Assembly: GCF_025725645.1 (NCBI RefSeq)
Contig: NZ_CP107007.1
Location: 992,001-1,056,000, forward strand
Origin: Halomonas sp. GD1P12
GTDB lineage: Bacteria > Pseudomonadota > Gammaproteobacteria > Pseudomonadales > Halomonadaceae
Reading direction: 5' to 3'
Length of the DNA stretch: 64,000 nucleotides
How positions within the stretch are numbered: the stretch's first letter is position 1; every line of letters begins with the position of its first letter. The position numbers and the translations under genes were made by a program. Below, one piece after another: positions 41,946 to 50,606 of this stretch. The notes beneath the pieces were generated by a model. That model ran no database searches. It saw only the letters and a list, made by a program, of their open reading frames with translations, and was not told the origin of the DNA.

Positions 41946-42485
41946 ATGGCTCTAAGCGCGACCCCCTATAAAGTGGATCTGAATCTGACCGATCTGGATC
42001 GCAACGTGTATGAAACGCTGCGTTTCACCGTGGCCCGGCACCCCTCCGAGACCGAGGAGCGGCTCTGCGCGCGGCTGCTGGCGTTTGTTCTCTGGTACGG
42101 CGAGGCGCTGGGCTTTGGACGGGGGCTATCGGATGTCGACGAGCCGGCACTTTGGGAGAAAAGCCTGGACGGGCGCGTGCTGCACTGGATCGAGGTGGGT
42201 CAGCCCGACGCCGAGCGCTTGACCTGGTGCTCGCGGCGCGCCGAGCGAGTATCGCTGCTCGCTTACGGGCGCACGGAGCAGTGGGAAGCGAAGGTGCTGC
42301 CCGGCGTGTCGTCGCTGAAGAATTTGCACGTAGCGAGTTTGCCGGAGCAGGCGCTGGCGCAGATAGCGACAGAGTTGCCGCGAGCGATCAATTGGGCGGT
42401 CATGATCAGCGACGGCGCGCTTTACGTGACCGACGATCGCGGCCAGCACGAAATCACCCCGCAATGGCTCGTGCGCGAGCGCTAA
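41946..42485 (+). CDS. yaeQ: YaeQ-family protein
   Basis: A 179-residue protein: MALSATPYKVDLNLTDLDRNVYETLRFTVARHPSETEERLCARLLAF is the conserved YaeQ opening, followed by LWEKSLDGRVLHWIEVG. YaeQ has a PD-(D/E)xK nuclease-like fold of unclear biological role, linked to RfaH suppression in E. coli. The ATG at 41946 is the family start; the frame upstream overlaps the gnt operator region. Confidence 0.9.
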   Translation: MALSATPYKVDLNLTDLDRNVYETLRFTVARHPSETEERLCARLLAFVLWYGEALGFGRGLSDVDEPALWEKSLDGRVLHWIEVGQPDAERLTWCSRRAERVSLLAYGRTEQWEAKVLPGVSSLKNLHVASLPEQALAQIATELPRAINWAVMISDGALYVTDDRGQHEITPQWLVRER

Positions 42486-42588
42486 AAAACCGATCCACGC
42501 GTTCGACGTCGGGAGAGGGTCTGACAGGCCTTGAGGATTGTTCGAGTCGCTTGCCGAACGCTTGTTTGATTACATACAATCAAAAACG

Positions 42589-42612
42589 TTTATAAGCGAC
42601 CTTTATAAGCGA
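42589..42612 (+). repeat. 11-bp direct repeat in the lpxR promoter region
   Basis: TTTATAAGCGA occurs at 42589-42599 and 42602-42612 (13-base period). Just upstream TGATT-N6-AATCA (42577-42592 region) forms an inverted repeat. The spacing would suit a response-regulator tandem site on one DNA face, or duplicate -10-like TATAAG hexamers. It lies 80-105 bases before the lpxR start. Confidence 0.6.
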
Positions 42613-42694
42613 ATTTGCTCAGCGTGAGGCATTTTTCTCAAGGCGCTCATCACGACTATGCTTACCCGATCCCCGAATCTCCAAGGAAAGAGAC

Positions 42695-43687
42695 ATGCGC
42701 ATTCCTTCTGCCGCAAGGCGGAACCCACTGATCTTGTCCATCACACTGGCGCTGACGTCGCCACTGGCGTTGGCAGACGATAGCCGTTTTACGTTCAAGA
42801 TCGAAAACGACGGCTTGGCAAGCGCCGACGATGGCCACTTCACCAGTGGGTTCGAGCTCAACTACGGCTATGCGCCGTCACCTGATAGCTGGACACAGCG
42901 CCTGGCGGCCGCGCTACCCGAGCCGATCATCGGCGAGGCCGACCAGGCAGCGTTTCGTTTGGTGCATCAAATCTACACCCCGAACGATATTCAACAGCCG
43001 CAGTTGATCGAAAGCGATCGCCCCTACGCCGGGCTCGTGTTCGGCGGCGTGTCGCTTTATGAAGACGCGCCGATGACATCGAACATCACGCGATCGACGG
43101 ATCTGCATTTGGACGTGGGGCTCGTGGGGCCGTCGTCGCTGGCCGACAGCATTCAGCGCGAAGTTCACCACGTCACCGGCAGCGACCGCCCGCGCGGGTG
43201 GGATAACCAGCTAAGTGACGAGCCGCTTTTGAACCTTACCCTGCGCCGCCAGTGGTGGGTCGATACGCCCCTGGCCGGCAAGCAGTTCGCCCACGGGCCG
43301 AGCGTGGGCGCGGCGCTGGGTAATCTCTACACCTACGCCAGCGCCGGTTACAGCGTACGCTGGGGCGACTACGCCAGCGGCGTACCGACGCTGACGCCCA
43401 ACCCGGGCAATCGCGGGCAGTTCGACGCGACCCGCGGGTGGCAGTGGTACCTGTTTGCCAGCGTCGACGGCTACTACATGGCGCACAATCTGACGCTGGA
43501 CGGCAACGTTTTTTCGTCGAGCCATTCGGTGGATCGTAAGGAGTGGGTAGGCGACGCCTCCGCGGGGCTGGCGCTGGGCTGGAACGATTGGCAGGTCAAC
43601 TACGCCATGCTGGCGCGCTCGCGCGAGTTCGACGGCCAGCAAAGCCACGACGCCATCGGCTCGATTACCCTGACCAAACGTTTCTAA
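42695..43687 (+). CDS. lpxR: lipid A deacylase LpxR-family outer-membrane protein
   Basis: A 330-residue outer-membrane barrel: signal peptide (about 1-27, ending Ala-Leu-Ala), then FTFKIENDGL, the Asn-Asp that sits in the LpxR active site, DRPYAGLVFGGVSLY and the HHVTGSDRPRGWDNQLSDEPLLN segment with the conserved His. It ends with Phe. LpxR removes the 3'-acyloxyacyl chain from lipid A. Length is normal (about 320). A direct repeat upstream suggests dedicated control. Confidence 0.85.
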   Translation: MRIPSAARRNPLILSITLALTSPLALADDSRFTFKIENDGLASADDGHFTSGFELNYGYAPSPDSWTQRLAAALPEPIIGEADQAAFRLVHQIYTPNDIQQPQLIESDRPYAGLVFGGVSLYEDAPMTSNITRSTDLHLDVGLVGPSSLADSIQREVHHVTGSDRPRGWDNQLSDEPLLNLTLRRQWWVDTPLAGKQFAHGPSVGAALGNLYTYASAGYSVRWGDYASGVPTLTPNPGNRGQFDATRGWQWYLFASVDGYYMAHNLTLDGNVFSSSHSVDRKEWVGDASAGLALGWNDWQVNYAMLARSREFDGQQSHDAIGSITLTKRF

Positions 43688-43739
43688 ATCACCGAGGCGA
43701 TCTATCCTTGGAGTGTTTACATTCCGAGAGGATCGCTTC

Positions 43740-44084
43740 ATGGCGAAAGCGCCGTTTCCCCACACCCCCGATGGCCGTTACTTCGTGGCTAAAAACCGAC
43801 TCTGGCGCGCCACCAATCCAGCGCTTGACGACGACGAAGAGCAAACTCACGTCAACGCGTTGATGAAGGCTCGCCGCGCGGTCAAGACCGCCAAGGATCA
43901 GAACGACGACGAGGCGCTCAAAAAAGCCAGAAGCGAGGTGCAAAAGGCGAAGGTCGCGCTTGGCGAGCGCGGCCCGGTGTGGTGGGACGACGGCGCGCCG
44001 GACGAAAACGAGTGCGCTCCGGAAAACAGCTCCTACGCCGAGTGGTGGCGTGAGTATCAAAAGCGCCACGGCGACCCGACCTGA
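43740..44084 (+). CDS. conserved small protein, KxPFPHTPDGRYFV type
   Basis: A 114-residue cytoplasmic, charged protein, mostly helical (KARRAVKTAKDQNDDEALKKARSEVQKAKVAL could form a coiled coil) with a Trp-rich end (VWWDDG, EWWREYQKRHGDP). Similar proteins exist in pseudomonads, sometimes mis-named as Tol transporters; function unknown. GAGAGGA precedes the ATG at 43740, which replaces a 9-codon longer frame. Confidence 0.75.
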   Translation: MAKAPFPHTPDGRYFVAKNRLWRATNPALDDDEEQTHVNALMKARRAVKTAKDQNDDEALKKARSEVQKAKVALGERGPVWWDDGAPDENECAPENSSYAEWWREYQKRHGDPT

Positions 44085-44165
44085 CGCGATTGGCATCATC
44101 CGCCTTGGCTCCTTGCCCTGAGTGACTACACTCAATGTCCATGGATCAAAAAGCGGCGATTACCG

Positions 44166-44684
44166 ATGGATATGATGTTCTTTAGTGGCTGGGAAAGCCT
44201 GGTACGCACGCTGGTGGTCGGAGTGCTCGCTTATGTCGTGCTGATTGCGTTCTTGCGTCTCTCCGGCAACCGCACGCTCTCCAAGATGAACGCCTTCGAC
44301 ATGATCGTTACGGTGGCGCTGGGCTCGACGCTGGCGACGGTGCTGCTTTCAAAAGACGTGGCGCTGGCCGAAGGTACGCTGGCACTGGCGCTTTTGATCG
44401 CGCTTCAGTACCTGATTACGTGGCTGAGTGTGCGGGTCGGCTGGGTCAAACGCGCCGTCACCGGCGAGCCCTTGATGCTTTTATACGAAGGTGAGTTTCT
44501 GAAACAAGCGCTCTACCGGGCGCGCGTCACCGAAGACGAGGTGCACTCGGCGGTACGCGCAAGCGGGCTTTCGAGCGTGGCCGACGTGTCTGCGGTGGTG
44601 CTCGAAACCGACGGCTCGCTCAGCGTAGTCACTCAAACACCTGCGCAAAAGCGCTCGAGTCTCGAGGACGTGCGCCGCCTGTGA
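44166..44684 (+). CDS. DUF421 (YetF-like) membrane protein
   Basis: A 172-residue protein with three N-terminal helices, then a cytoplasmic DUF421 domain. FLRLSGNRTLSKMNAFDMIVTVALGSTLATVLL and LLYEGEFLKQALYRARVTEDEVHSAVRASGLSS are family hallmarks. The role in Gram-negative bacteria is unknown. It is followed by a terminator and is probably monocistronic. Confidence 0.85.
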   Translation: MDMMFFSGWESLVRTLVVGVLAYVVLIAFLRLSGNRTLSKMNAFDMIVTVALGSTLATVLLSKDVALAEGTLALALLIALQYLITWLSVRVGWVKRAVTGEPLMLLYEGEFLKQALYRARVTEDEVHSAVRASGLSSVADVSAVVLETDGSLSVVTQTPAQKRSSLEDVRRL

Positions 44685-44719
44685 TCAGACGTTGACGCCT
44701 GACGGTACCCGCCAATGAC

Positions 44720-44743
44720 AACGGCCCCGAAAGGGGCCGTTTT
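44720..44743. terminator. Rho-independent terminator after the DUF421 gene
   Basis: ACGGCCCC-GAAA-GGGGCCGT-TTT, an 8-bp stem with a GAAA tetraloop, between convergent DUF421 and yghU genes. Confidence 0.9.
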
Positions 44744-44764
44744 GCGTTTGAACACCATCAGACG

Positions 44765-45622
44765 TCACTGCTTGTCCTGGGTCTTGTGTTCGAAATCGCT
44801 GGCGTCGTGGCGCTCTCTGAGCTGCTCGCTTTCGTCGCCCTTGACGTTGTTGACCATGCGCCCGCGTTTGACGGCCGGGCGCGCGTCGATCTCATCGGCC
44901 CAGCGCATCACGTTCTCGTAGGTGTGCGCCTGCAAAAACTCCGCCGCCTCGTAAACGCGGTTTTTCACCAGCGCCCCGTACCAGGGGAAGATCGCCATGT
45001 CGGCGATGGTGTACTCGTCGCCGGCCATGTAGCGGTTCTCGGCCAAGTGTTTATCGAGCACATCGAGCTGGCGCTTCACTTCCATGGTGTAACGGTCGAT
45101 CGGGTACTGGTAGCTTTCCGGCGCGTAGGCGTAGAAGTGGCCGAAGCCGCCCCCGAGCATCGGCGCGCTGCCCATCTGCCAGAAAAGCCAGGAGAGCGTT
45201 TCGGTACGTTTGGCAGGCTCATGCGGCAAAAAGGCGTCGAACTTCTCGGCCAGGTAAAGAAGAATCGAACCGGATTCGAAGATCCGCTGGGGCGGATTGG
45301 CGCTGTGGTCCATCATCGCCGGGATCTTGGAGTTCGGGTTGATCTCGACGAAGCCGCTGCCGAACTGGTCGCCTTCGCCGATGTCGATCAGGTAGGCATC
45401 GTACTCCGCCTGCTCGATGCCTTTTTCCAAAAGCTCCTCGAGCATGATCGTGACCTTGATGCCGTTGGGCGTGGCCAGCGAATAGAGCTGAAGCGGGTGT
45501 TTGCCCACCGGCAGCGGCTTCTCTTCCCGCGCGCCCGCCGTTGGGCGGTTAATGTTCGCGAACTTGCCGCCGTTACCGGCCTCCCACTCCCATACGCGGG
45601 GCGGCGTGTAGCTATCACTCAT
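44765..45622 (-). CDS. yghU: glutathione-dependent disulfide-bond oxidoreductase YghU
   Basis: A 285-residue GST-fold protein of normal YghU length. The family's long N-terminus is kept (YTPPRVWEWEAGNGGKFANINRPTAG), as is the thioredoxin-like domain with ATPNGIKVTIMLEELLE and NPNSKIPAM, and the helical domain with FGHFYAYAPE. It reduces disulfides with glutathione. The ATG at 45622 is preferred to GTG 45628 by spacing to AAGGAG. Confidence 0.9.
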   Translation of the reverse strand: MSDSYTPPRVWEWEAGNGGKFANINRPTAGAREEKPLPVGKHPLQLYSLATPNGIKVTIMLEELLEKGIEQAEYDAYLIDIGEGDQFGSGFVEINPNSKIPAMMDHSANPPQRIFESGSILLYLAEKFDAFLPHEPAKRTETLSWLFWQMGSAPMLGGGFGHFYAYAPESYQYPIDRYTMEVKRQLDVLDKHLAENRYMAGDEYTIADMAIFPWYGALVKNRVYEAAEFLQAHTYENVMRWADEIDARPAVKRGRMVNNVKGDESEQLRERHDASDFEHKTQDKQ

Positions 45623-45837
45623 CGTCACTGCTCCTTGTCGCTCAATAGTGGCCTATCGATAGGGTGGCGCATCGAGGTGATGGGCGCTTGAAACCCGACC
45701 CTTGTAACGTAGCCTCTGGTCATCAATGGGGCTAGTGACACCCGTCTGCAAGGGTGTATGTTGTATTAGTTTTTACGCAAACAAACGAATGAACGACAGG
45801 GCTGCAAGATAGAGCTGCGCGACAGAATTTCACAAAA

Positions 45838-45863
45838 GAACGTCACGACAGAACGTCACGACA
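45838..45863 (+). repeat. 13-bp tandem duplication before ygeA
   Basis: GAACGTCACGACA occurs twice in direct succession (45838-45850 and 45851-45863), 10 bases before the racemase start and immediately before its ribosome-binding site (AGGAGAGG). It probably arose by slippage and lengthens the 5' leader. Confidence 0.85.
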
Positions 45864-45873
45864 GGAGAGGCGA

Positions 45874-46581
45874 ATGCGAACGATCGGGGTGCTGGGCGGC
45901 ATGAGCTGGGAGTCCACGCAAAGCTACTACCAGGCGTTGAACGAAGGCGTCAATGAGGCGCTGGGCGGCTTTCATTCGGCTTCAATCATCATGGAGAGCG
46001 TCGATTTCGCCGAGATCGAGGCGCTGCAGCGCGCCGGTGACTGGCACACGGCCGGCGAGTATTTAGCCCAGGCGGCAAAACGTTTGGAGCACGCCGGCGC
46101 GGGCTGTCTGGTGCTGGCCACCAACACCATGCACAAGGTGGCGCCCGCGATCGAGGCGGCCATCGGCATTCCGCTTTTACACATTGCCGACGCCACCGCC
46201 GAGCAGTGCCAGAAAGACGGCATCAAGCGGGTTGGGCTGTTGGGTACGCGCTTTACCATGGAGCAGGATTTCTACAAGGCGCGGCTCAAAAAGCGCTACG
46301 GCATCGACGTCGTCATCCCCACGGACCAGGAGCGCGAAAGCGTTCACCGGATCATCTTCGAGGAGCTTTGCCGTGGCGAGATCAAGCAAGCGTCGCGAGC
46401 GCGCTATCTCGACATCATCGAAGGTCTGCAGACCCGGGGCGCCGAGGCGGTGATTCTGGGGTGTACCGAAATCGCGCTGCTGGTAGAGCAGCGACACACC
46501 CGCGTCGCGCTTTTCGATACCACCGCCCTGCACGCGGCGAAGGCGGTGGCCTGGTCGCTGGAAGACGCCGCCAAGCCTTAA
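45874..46581 (+). CDS. ygeA: aspartate/glutamate-family amino-acid racemase (YgeA-like)
   Basis: A 235-residue racemase. The second catalytic Cys is Cys197 in LGCTE; at the first position Thr83 (ATNTMH) replaces Cys, exactly as I recall for E. coli YgeA, which racemises homoserine and other amino acids. PLP-independent; makes D-amino acids. It starts [15 protein letters not shown]. The 3' end overlaps convergent ohr by 4 bases. Confidence 0.88.
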   Translation: MRTIGVLGGMSWESTQSYYQALNEGVNEALGGFHSASIIMESVDFAEIEALQRAGDWHTAGEYLAQAAKRLEHAGAGCLVLATNTMHKVAPAIEAAIGIPLLHIADATAEQCQKDGIKRVGLLGTRFTMEQDFYKARLKKRYGIDVVIPTDQERESVHRIIFEELCRGEIKQASRARYLDIIEGLQTRGAEAVILGCTEIALLVEQRHTRVALFDTTALHAAKAVAWSLEDAAKP

Positions 46582-47003
46582 ACGACGGTCAGGGTAACGT
46601 CGATGTTGCCGCGAGTGGCGTTGGAGTAGGGGCAGACGGTGTGCGCTTTCTCGACCAGCGACTGAGCGGCGGGCTTGTCCATGCCGGGCAGGCTCATCTT
46701 GAGCTCGACTTCGATGGCAAAGCCGACCTCGACGGCGCCAATGCCCACCAACGCGTCGATGTTCGCATCCGAAGGCAGCTTCACCTTCTCCTGGCTGGCG
46801 ACGTGCTTGAGCGCGCCGAGAAAGCACGCCGCATAGCCGGCGGCGAAGAGCTGCTCCGGGTTGGTGCCGCTGCCGCCGGCGCCGCCGAGCTCTTTGGGCG
46901 TGCTGAGATCGACATCCAGCGCGCCGTCAGAGGATTTGGCGTGGCCTTCGCGGCCGCCGCTAACGTGGGCTTCAGCGCGGTAAGCGATTTTTTCGATAGA
47001 CAT
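46578..47003 (-). CDS. ohr: organic hydroperoxide resistance protein Ohr
   Basis: A 141-residue OsmC/Ohr-fold thiol peroxidase. Both catalytic cysteines are at the classical places: Cys60 (YAACF) and Cys124 ([11 protein letters not shown]). It reduces organic hydroperoxides with lipoamide-linked electrons. Length is standard. No OhrR regulator gene adjoins it. Convergent to ygeA. Confidence 0.92.
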   Translation of the reverse strand: MSIEKIAYRAEAHVSGGREGHAKSSDGALDVDLSTPKELGGAGGSGTNPEQLFAAGYAACFLGALKHVASQEKVKLPSDANIDALVGIGAVEVGFAIEVELKMSLPGMDKPAAQSLVEKAHTVCPYSNATRGNIDVTLTVV

Positions 47004-47128
47004 GACATCTCCTTTTCGTGAGCAAAAGACGAGGGTAGATCGTTGGAACCTATAAGCTGGAGGTAATGTAGTACCTCTTTGCCCATATCGCTATTGTTGG
47101 ACGTTAGTCGAAGCAAGGGCGTTTTGCT

Positions 47129-47157
47129 TTGACACGCCGCCGGGGGCTGGTTAGCCT
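47129..47157 (+). promoter_or_regulatory. sigma-70 promoter of gntK-gntR
   Basis: TTGACA (47129-47134), 17-base spacer, TAGCCT (47152-47157). The GntR palindrome begins 12 bases after the -10, so bound repressor would cover the transcription start. Confidence 0.7.
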
Positions 47158-47168
47158 TTTGCGCTACA

Positions 47169-47184
47169 TTGTTACCGGTAACAA
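47169..47184 (+). promoter_or_regulatory. GntR operator before gntK
   Basis: TTGTTACCGGTAACAA, a perfect 16-base palindrome with the GntR core TGTTACCGGTAACA, located just after the promoter at 47129-47157. Same core as the box at 41817 before the permease-idnO-idnD operon. Confidence 0.88.
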
Positions 47185-47275
47185 GGTGCCGTCGATCGAG
47201 CGCACAGCCGGTGTGTTACTTTCTCTTTTTCAAAAAAACGGTCGAGCGCCGCGTACCTCTGGGAGACGAAAACGA

Positions 47276-47791
47276 ATGACCGCCACTTCCCACCGTATTC
47301 TGGTCATGGGCGTTTCCGGCTGCGGAAAATCCCTGGTGGGCCAGCGCCTCGCCGCCAGGCTTGACGCCGAGTTCATCGACGGCGACGACTACCACCCGCC
47401 CGCCAACGTGGCTAAAATGGCCAGCGGCACGCCGCTCGACGACGGCGACCGCCAGGGGTGGCTGGAAACCCTGGCCGGTTTGTTCGATACGTATCGCCGC
47501 GAGGACAAAACCGTGGTGATCGCCTGCTCCGGGCTCAAAAAGCGCTATCGCGACTGCCTGCGAACCGGCGACCCGGCGCTCGAAATTTTGTATCTCGAAG
47601 GCGAGCACGCGCTTTTGAAGGAGCGCCTAACCACTCGCGAAGATCACTTCTTCAAGGGTGAGGCGATGCTGGCGAGCCAGCTCGAGGCGTTGGAGGCGCC
47701 CGACGAGCAGGAGGCGCAAGCGCTTTCGATTACGCTCACACCCGAACTCATTGCCGAGCGCTTCACCACGCGCCTGCTCGGCAAGCGCTGA
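47276..47791 (+). CDS. gntK: gluconokinase
   Basis: A 171-residue P-loop kinase: Walker A GVSGCGKS (12-19), EFIDGDDYHPPANVAKMASGTPLDDGDRQGWL with the gluconate-binding acidic stretch, and ACSGLKKRYRDCLR. It phosphorylates gluconate to 6-phosphogluconate for the Entner-Doudoroff or pentose phosphate route. The ATG at 47276 (GGGAG upstream) is chosen; the frame is open 49 codons before it, through the promoter. Followed by gntR 65 bases later. Confidence 0.92.
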   Translation: MTATSHRILVMGVSGCGKSLVGQRLAARLDAEFIDGDDYHPPANVAKMASGTPLDDGDRQGWLETLAGLFDTYRREDKTVVIACSGLKKRYRDCLRTGDPALEILYLEGEHALLKERLTTREDHFFKGEAMLASQLEALEAPDEQEAQALSITLTPELIAERFTTRLLGKR

Positions 47792-47856
47792 TACACTGGG
47801 CGTTTTGCGCCGACCTGTGAGTAGGCCCTGCGCGTTCGATCAAAGGCCCGCGACTT

Positions 47857-48888
47857 GTGAAGAAAAAACGCCCCACTCTGCAGGACATCGCCGAGCGCGT
47901 CGGTGCGACGAAAATGACCGTCAGCCGCTGTCTGCGCGACCCGCAAACGGTTTCCGAAGGCCTACGCGAGCGTATCTTCAGCGCCGCCGAGCAGGTGGGC
48001 TACATTCCCAATCGCGCTCCGGAGCTTCTTTCACGCGCAAAGAGCCGTTCCATCGGTGTGCTCGTCCCTTCGCTGACCAACCAGGTCTTCGCCGACGTCA
48101 TCCTCGGCATCGAGACTCATACCGAGCCGGCGGGCTTTCATTTGATGCTCTCGCACTACGGCTACAGTCCGGCGCTCGAGGAGCGAAGCCTCGCCTCGCT
48201 TTTGTCCTACAACGTCGACGGCGTGATTTTGTCGGATCACGAGCACTCGCCGCGCAGCCTGCGCATGCTGGAAACCGCGGGTATTCCCATCGTCGAAATC
48301 ATGGACACCCACCGTCCGCCGCTGCACCAGGCGGTGGGCTACGACAACGTTCAGGCCGCCGACGACATGGTCAGCGCCATGATTGCACGCGGTCGCCGGC
48401 GCATCGTTTATCTTGCCGTTCGTCTGGATGAGCGCACCCGCCAGCGTGAGCAGGGCTACGCCCGCGCCATGGCCCGCCACGGGCTCGAGCCGGTCACGCT
48501 TGAAAGCGCCGAGCGCTCCTCCTACAGCGTCGGGGCGTCGCTGATGCAGACGGTGCTGCGCGACTATCCGAACGCCGACGGGCTTTTCTGCACCAACGAC
48601 GATGTCGCCATCGGCGCCTACTACGAGTGCCTGCGTTTGGGCGTGCGCGTGCCGCAGACGATGGCGCTGGCAGGTTTTCACGGCCACGATGTCGGCCAGG
48701 CGATGACGCCCAGGCTTGCCAGCGTCATCACCCCGCGCCGAATGATCGGCGAGGCGGCGGCAAAAACGCTGTTGGAGCGCATCGATATCGACAGCAACAA
48801 AAATGGAAGCAGTGACGGAAACAGTGACAGTGACGCCCACCGGGTGCTCGATCTGGGCTATCGCATCGAGTTGGGCGAGACGCTTTGA
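47857..48888 (+). CDS. gntR: LacI-family repressor of gluconate genes
   Basis: A 343-residue LacI-type regulator. The HTH is at the start (PTLQDIAERVGATKMTVSRCLRDPQTVSEGLRERI), followed by the hinge and a periplasmic-binding-like effector domain (RSIGVLVPSLTNQVFADVILGIE). The start is GTG. The HTH resembles GntR of E. coli, and two matching operators are present in the window (47169, 41817), one before its own operon, so it likely represses both in the absence of gluconate. A Ser/Asn/Asp-rich stretch near residue 310 is an insertion. Confidence 0.88.
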   Translation: MKKKRPTLQDIAERVGATKMTVSRCLRDPQTVSEGLRERIFSAAEQVGYIPNRAPELLSRAKSRSIGVLVPSLTNQVFADVILGIETHTEPAGFHLMLSHYGYSPALEERSLASLLSYNVDGVILSDHEHSPRSLRMLETAGIPIVEIMDTHRPPLHQAVGYDNVQAADDMVSAMIARGRRRIVYLAVRLDERTRQREQGYARAMARHGLEPVTLESAERSSYSVGASLMQTVLRDYPNADGLFCTNDDVAIGAYYECLRLGVRVPQTMALAGFHGHDVGQAMTPRLASVITPRRMIGEAAAKTLLERIDIDSNKNGSSDGNSDSDAHRVLDLGYRIELGETL

Positions 48889-48952
48889 CGCGCTGGTGGG
48901 CGCCTTTGGAGTTCGCTAGAGTAGCGACTCGACATCGCCACGGAGCGCCAAT

Positions 48953-49798
48953 GTGAAGATCCAGCAGCTGACTATCTATCCGGTAAAATCCCTGCAGGGA
49001 ATCGATCTTGACGAGGCGGTGGCCACGCCCCAGGGGCTGGCCTGGGACCGTCGCTGGATGTGGGTCGATTCCGCCCAGCGCTTCGTGACTCAGCGTCAGC
49101 TCCCTGCGCTTGCAAGCATCAAGGTGGCGCTGACCGACCAGGCGCTGGTGCTTTCCCACCCCAATGCCGGCGAGATCGAGATACCGCTCGAGGAGCCCGC
49201 GGGCAAAATTCGTCTGGTCACGGTGTGGCAGGATCACTGCAAGGCCATTGCCGAGCGTGAAGAGGTGTCGCGCTGGCTGGTGGCGGCGCTGGGCGAGCAG
49301 GCCCAGGGGCTTTGTTTGGTGCGTTTTGCCCAGGGCTTCACCCGACATGTTGAAGCCGACTATATGGACGGCGATGTCGCCGATACTCACTTCGCCGACG
49401 GCTATCCGTATCTGGTGACCACCACCGGCTCGCTCGCCGCACTCAACGAAGCGCTCGAGGCCCGTGGTCAGGCCGCGGTGCCAATGGCGCGCTTTCGCCC
49501 CAACATCGTACTCGACGGCTTTGAGGCCTGGGCGGAAAACGGCTGGCAGGCGCTCGTCATCGACGGCGCGGCGCGGCTAACGTTTCGAAAACCCTGTAAG
49601 CGCTGCACCATCATTACCGTGGACCAACGCCTGGGTGTCATCCCCACCGCCGCCGAGCCTCTGGCCACGCTGGTCAAGCTCAAGACGCAGCCCGCGCTCA
49701 AGGGCGGCTACTTTGGACAAAACGCCACGCTCGACCAGCGCGGCGAAACGACGATTCGTGTGGGGGCAGCGGCTGCGCCAGCGCCGTTACGCGCATGA
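48953..49798 (+). CDS. MOSC-domain protein, YcbX-like without ferredoxin domain
   Basis: A 281-residue protein with an MOSC N-terminal barrel (IYPVKSLQGIDLDEAVATPQGLAWDRRWM) and MOSC domain; RFRPNIVLDG and the molybdenum-cofactor Cys region KPCKRCTIITVD are present. E. coli YcbX (about 370 residues) has an extra 2Fe-2S domain that is missing here. It reduces N-hydroxylated compounds or handles Mo cofactor. The start is GTG. Confidence 0.85.
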   Translation: MKIQQLTIYPVKSLQGIDLDEAVATPQGLAWDRRWMWVDSAQRFVTQRQLPALASIKVALTDQALVLSHPNAGEIEIPLEEPAGKIRLVTVWQDHCKAIAEREEVSRWLVAALGEQAQGLCLVRFAQGFTRHVEADYMDGDVADTHFADGYPYLVTTTGSLAALNEALEARGQAAVPMARFRPNIVLDGFEAWAENGWQALVIDGAARLTFRKPCKRCTIITVDQRLGVIPTAAEPLATLVKLKTQPALKGGYFGQNATLDQRGETTIRVGAAAAPAPLRA

Positions 49799-49996
49799 AA
49801 GAGACGAAAGTACGAGAACACCGAGAGGGCGTGCGGTTTTACTCGCGGTAGCCTTTTAAAGTATGGCGTTTTACGTTGTGAGAAAGCCGCTTATCGGCAA
49901 TCTCGCTTAAAGTAGGCTACGCTTGGAGATGGGATAACGGGATGGTTTCCCGGCCCTTTTGAGTAACCAAGCAATTGATGGCAACAGGAGTGTTCC

Positions 49997-50419
49997 ATGG
50001 ATAGTAAAGCGAATGCGCATTGGGAAGGTGGCTTAAAAGATGGCAAGGGCAAAATCGCGACCGAAAGCGGCGCGGTGGATGCCGGCTACTCCTTCAAGCA
50101 GCGTTTCGAAGGTGAGAAGGGCACCAACCCGGAAGAGCTGATCGGCGCCGCACACGCGGGCTGCTTCTCGATGGCGCTTTCAATGATTCTGGGCGACAAG
50201 GGTTATACCGCCGACGCCATCGACACCCAAGCGACAGTTACGCTGTCACAAAGCGATAAAGGCTTCGATATCTCTAAAATTCATTTGGACGTCGAAGCCA
50301 CCGTCAGCGGTGCCGACGACGCCGCGTTCCAGGAAGCGGCGGAAACCGCCAAGGCCAACTGCCCGGTCTCCAAGGTGCTGAAAGCCGAAGTGACCATGAA
50401 CGCCAAACTCAAAGGCTAA
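49997..50419 (+). CDS. OsmC-family peroxiredoxin
   Basis: A 140-residue OsmC protein with Cys56 (HAGCFSMAL) and Cys122 (ANCPVSKVL), the peroxidatic and resolving cysteines. It differs from the nearby Ohr in its motifs (NPEELIGAAHAGC). It protects against organic peroxides, often osmotically induced. It has its own 200-base upstream region and a terminator downstream. Confidence 0.92.
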   Translation: MDSKANAHWEGGLKDGKGKIATESGAVDAGYSFKQRFEGEKGTNPEELIGAAHAGCFSMALSMILGDKGYTADAIDTQATVTLSQSDKGFDISKIHLDVEATVSGADDAAFQEAAETAKANCPVSKVLKAEVTMNAKLKG

Positions 50420-50448
50420 GCCGTTGATGGGTTAGTTCGAGTCCGATT

Positions 50449-50478
50449 AAAGGCGCTGTCTTCGACAGCGCCTTTTTA
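50449..50478 (+). terminator. Rho-independent terminator after osmC-like gene
   Basis: AAAGGCGCTGTC-TTC-GACAGCGCCTTT followed by TT: 12-bp stem, 3-base loop. Confidence 0.9.
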
Positions 50479-50557
50479 ATGGAAAAAATAGTGGCCGCTG
50501 TTGAACAAGTGCCACCCTGAAAGGGCGGGCGATAGGTCTCACTTCATTTTATACCCA

Positions 50558-50590
50558 TAAAAAAGCCCCGACCTGAGCCGGGGCTTTTAG
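50558..50590 (-). terminator. terminator for the PRC-barrel gene
   Basis: AAAAGCCCCG / CGGGGCTTTT inverted repeat with a 7-base loop, 17 bases past the 3' end of the minus-strand PRC-barrel gene. On that strand the stem is followed by a T-run; it is also T-rich on the plus strand. Confidence 0.85.
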
Positions 50591-50606
50591 CGTGGACCTA
50601 ATGGAA

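Noticed and set aside
46177..46827. 216-codon minus-strand frame across ygeA and ohr
   Set aside because: Shadow of two well-supported genes with low-complexity Arg-rich translation.
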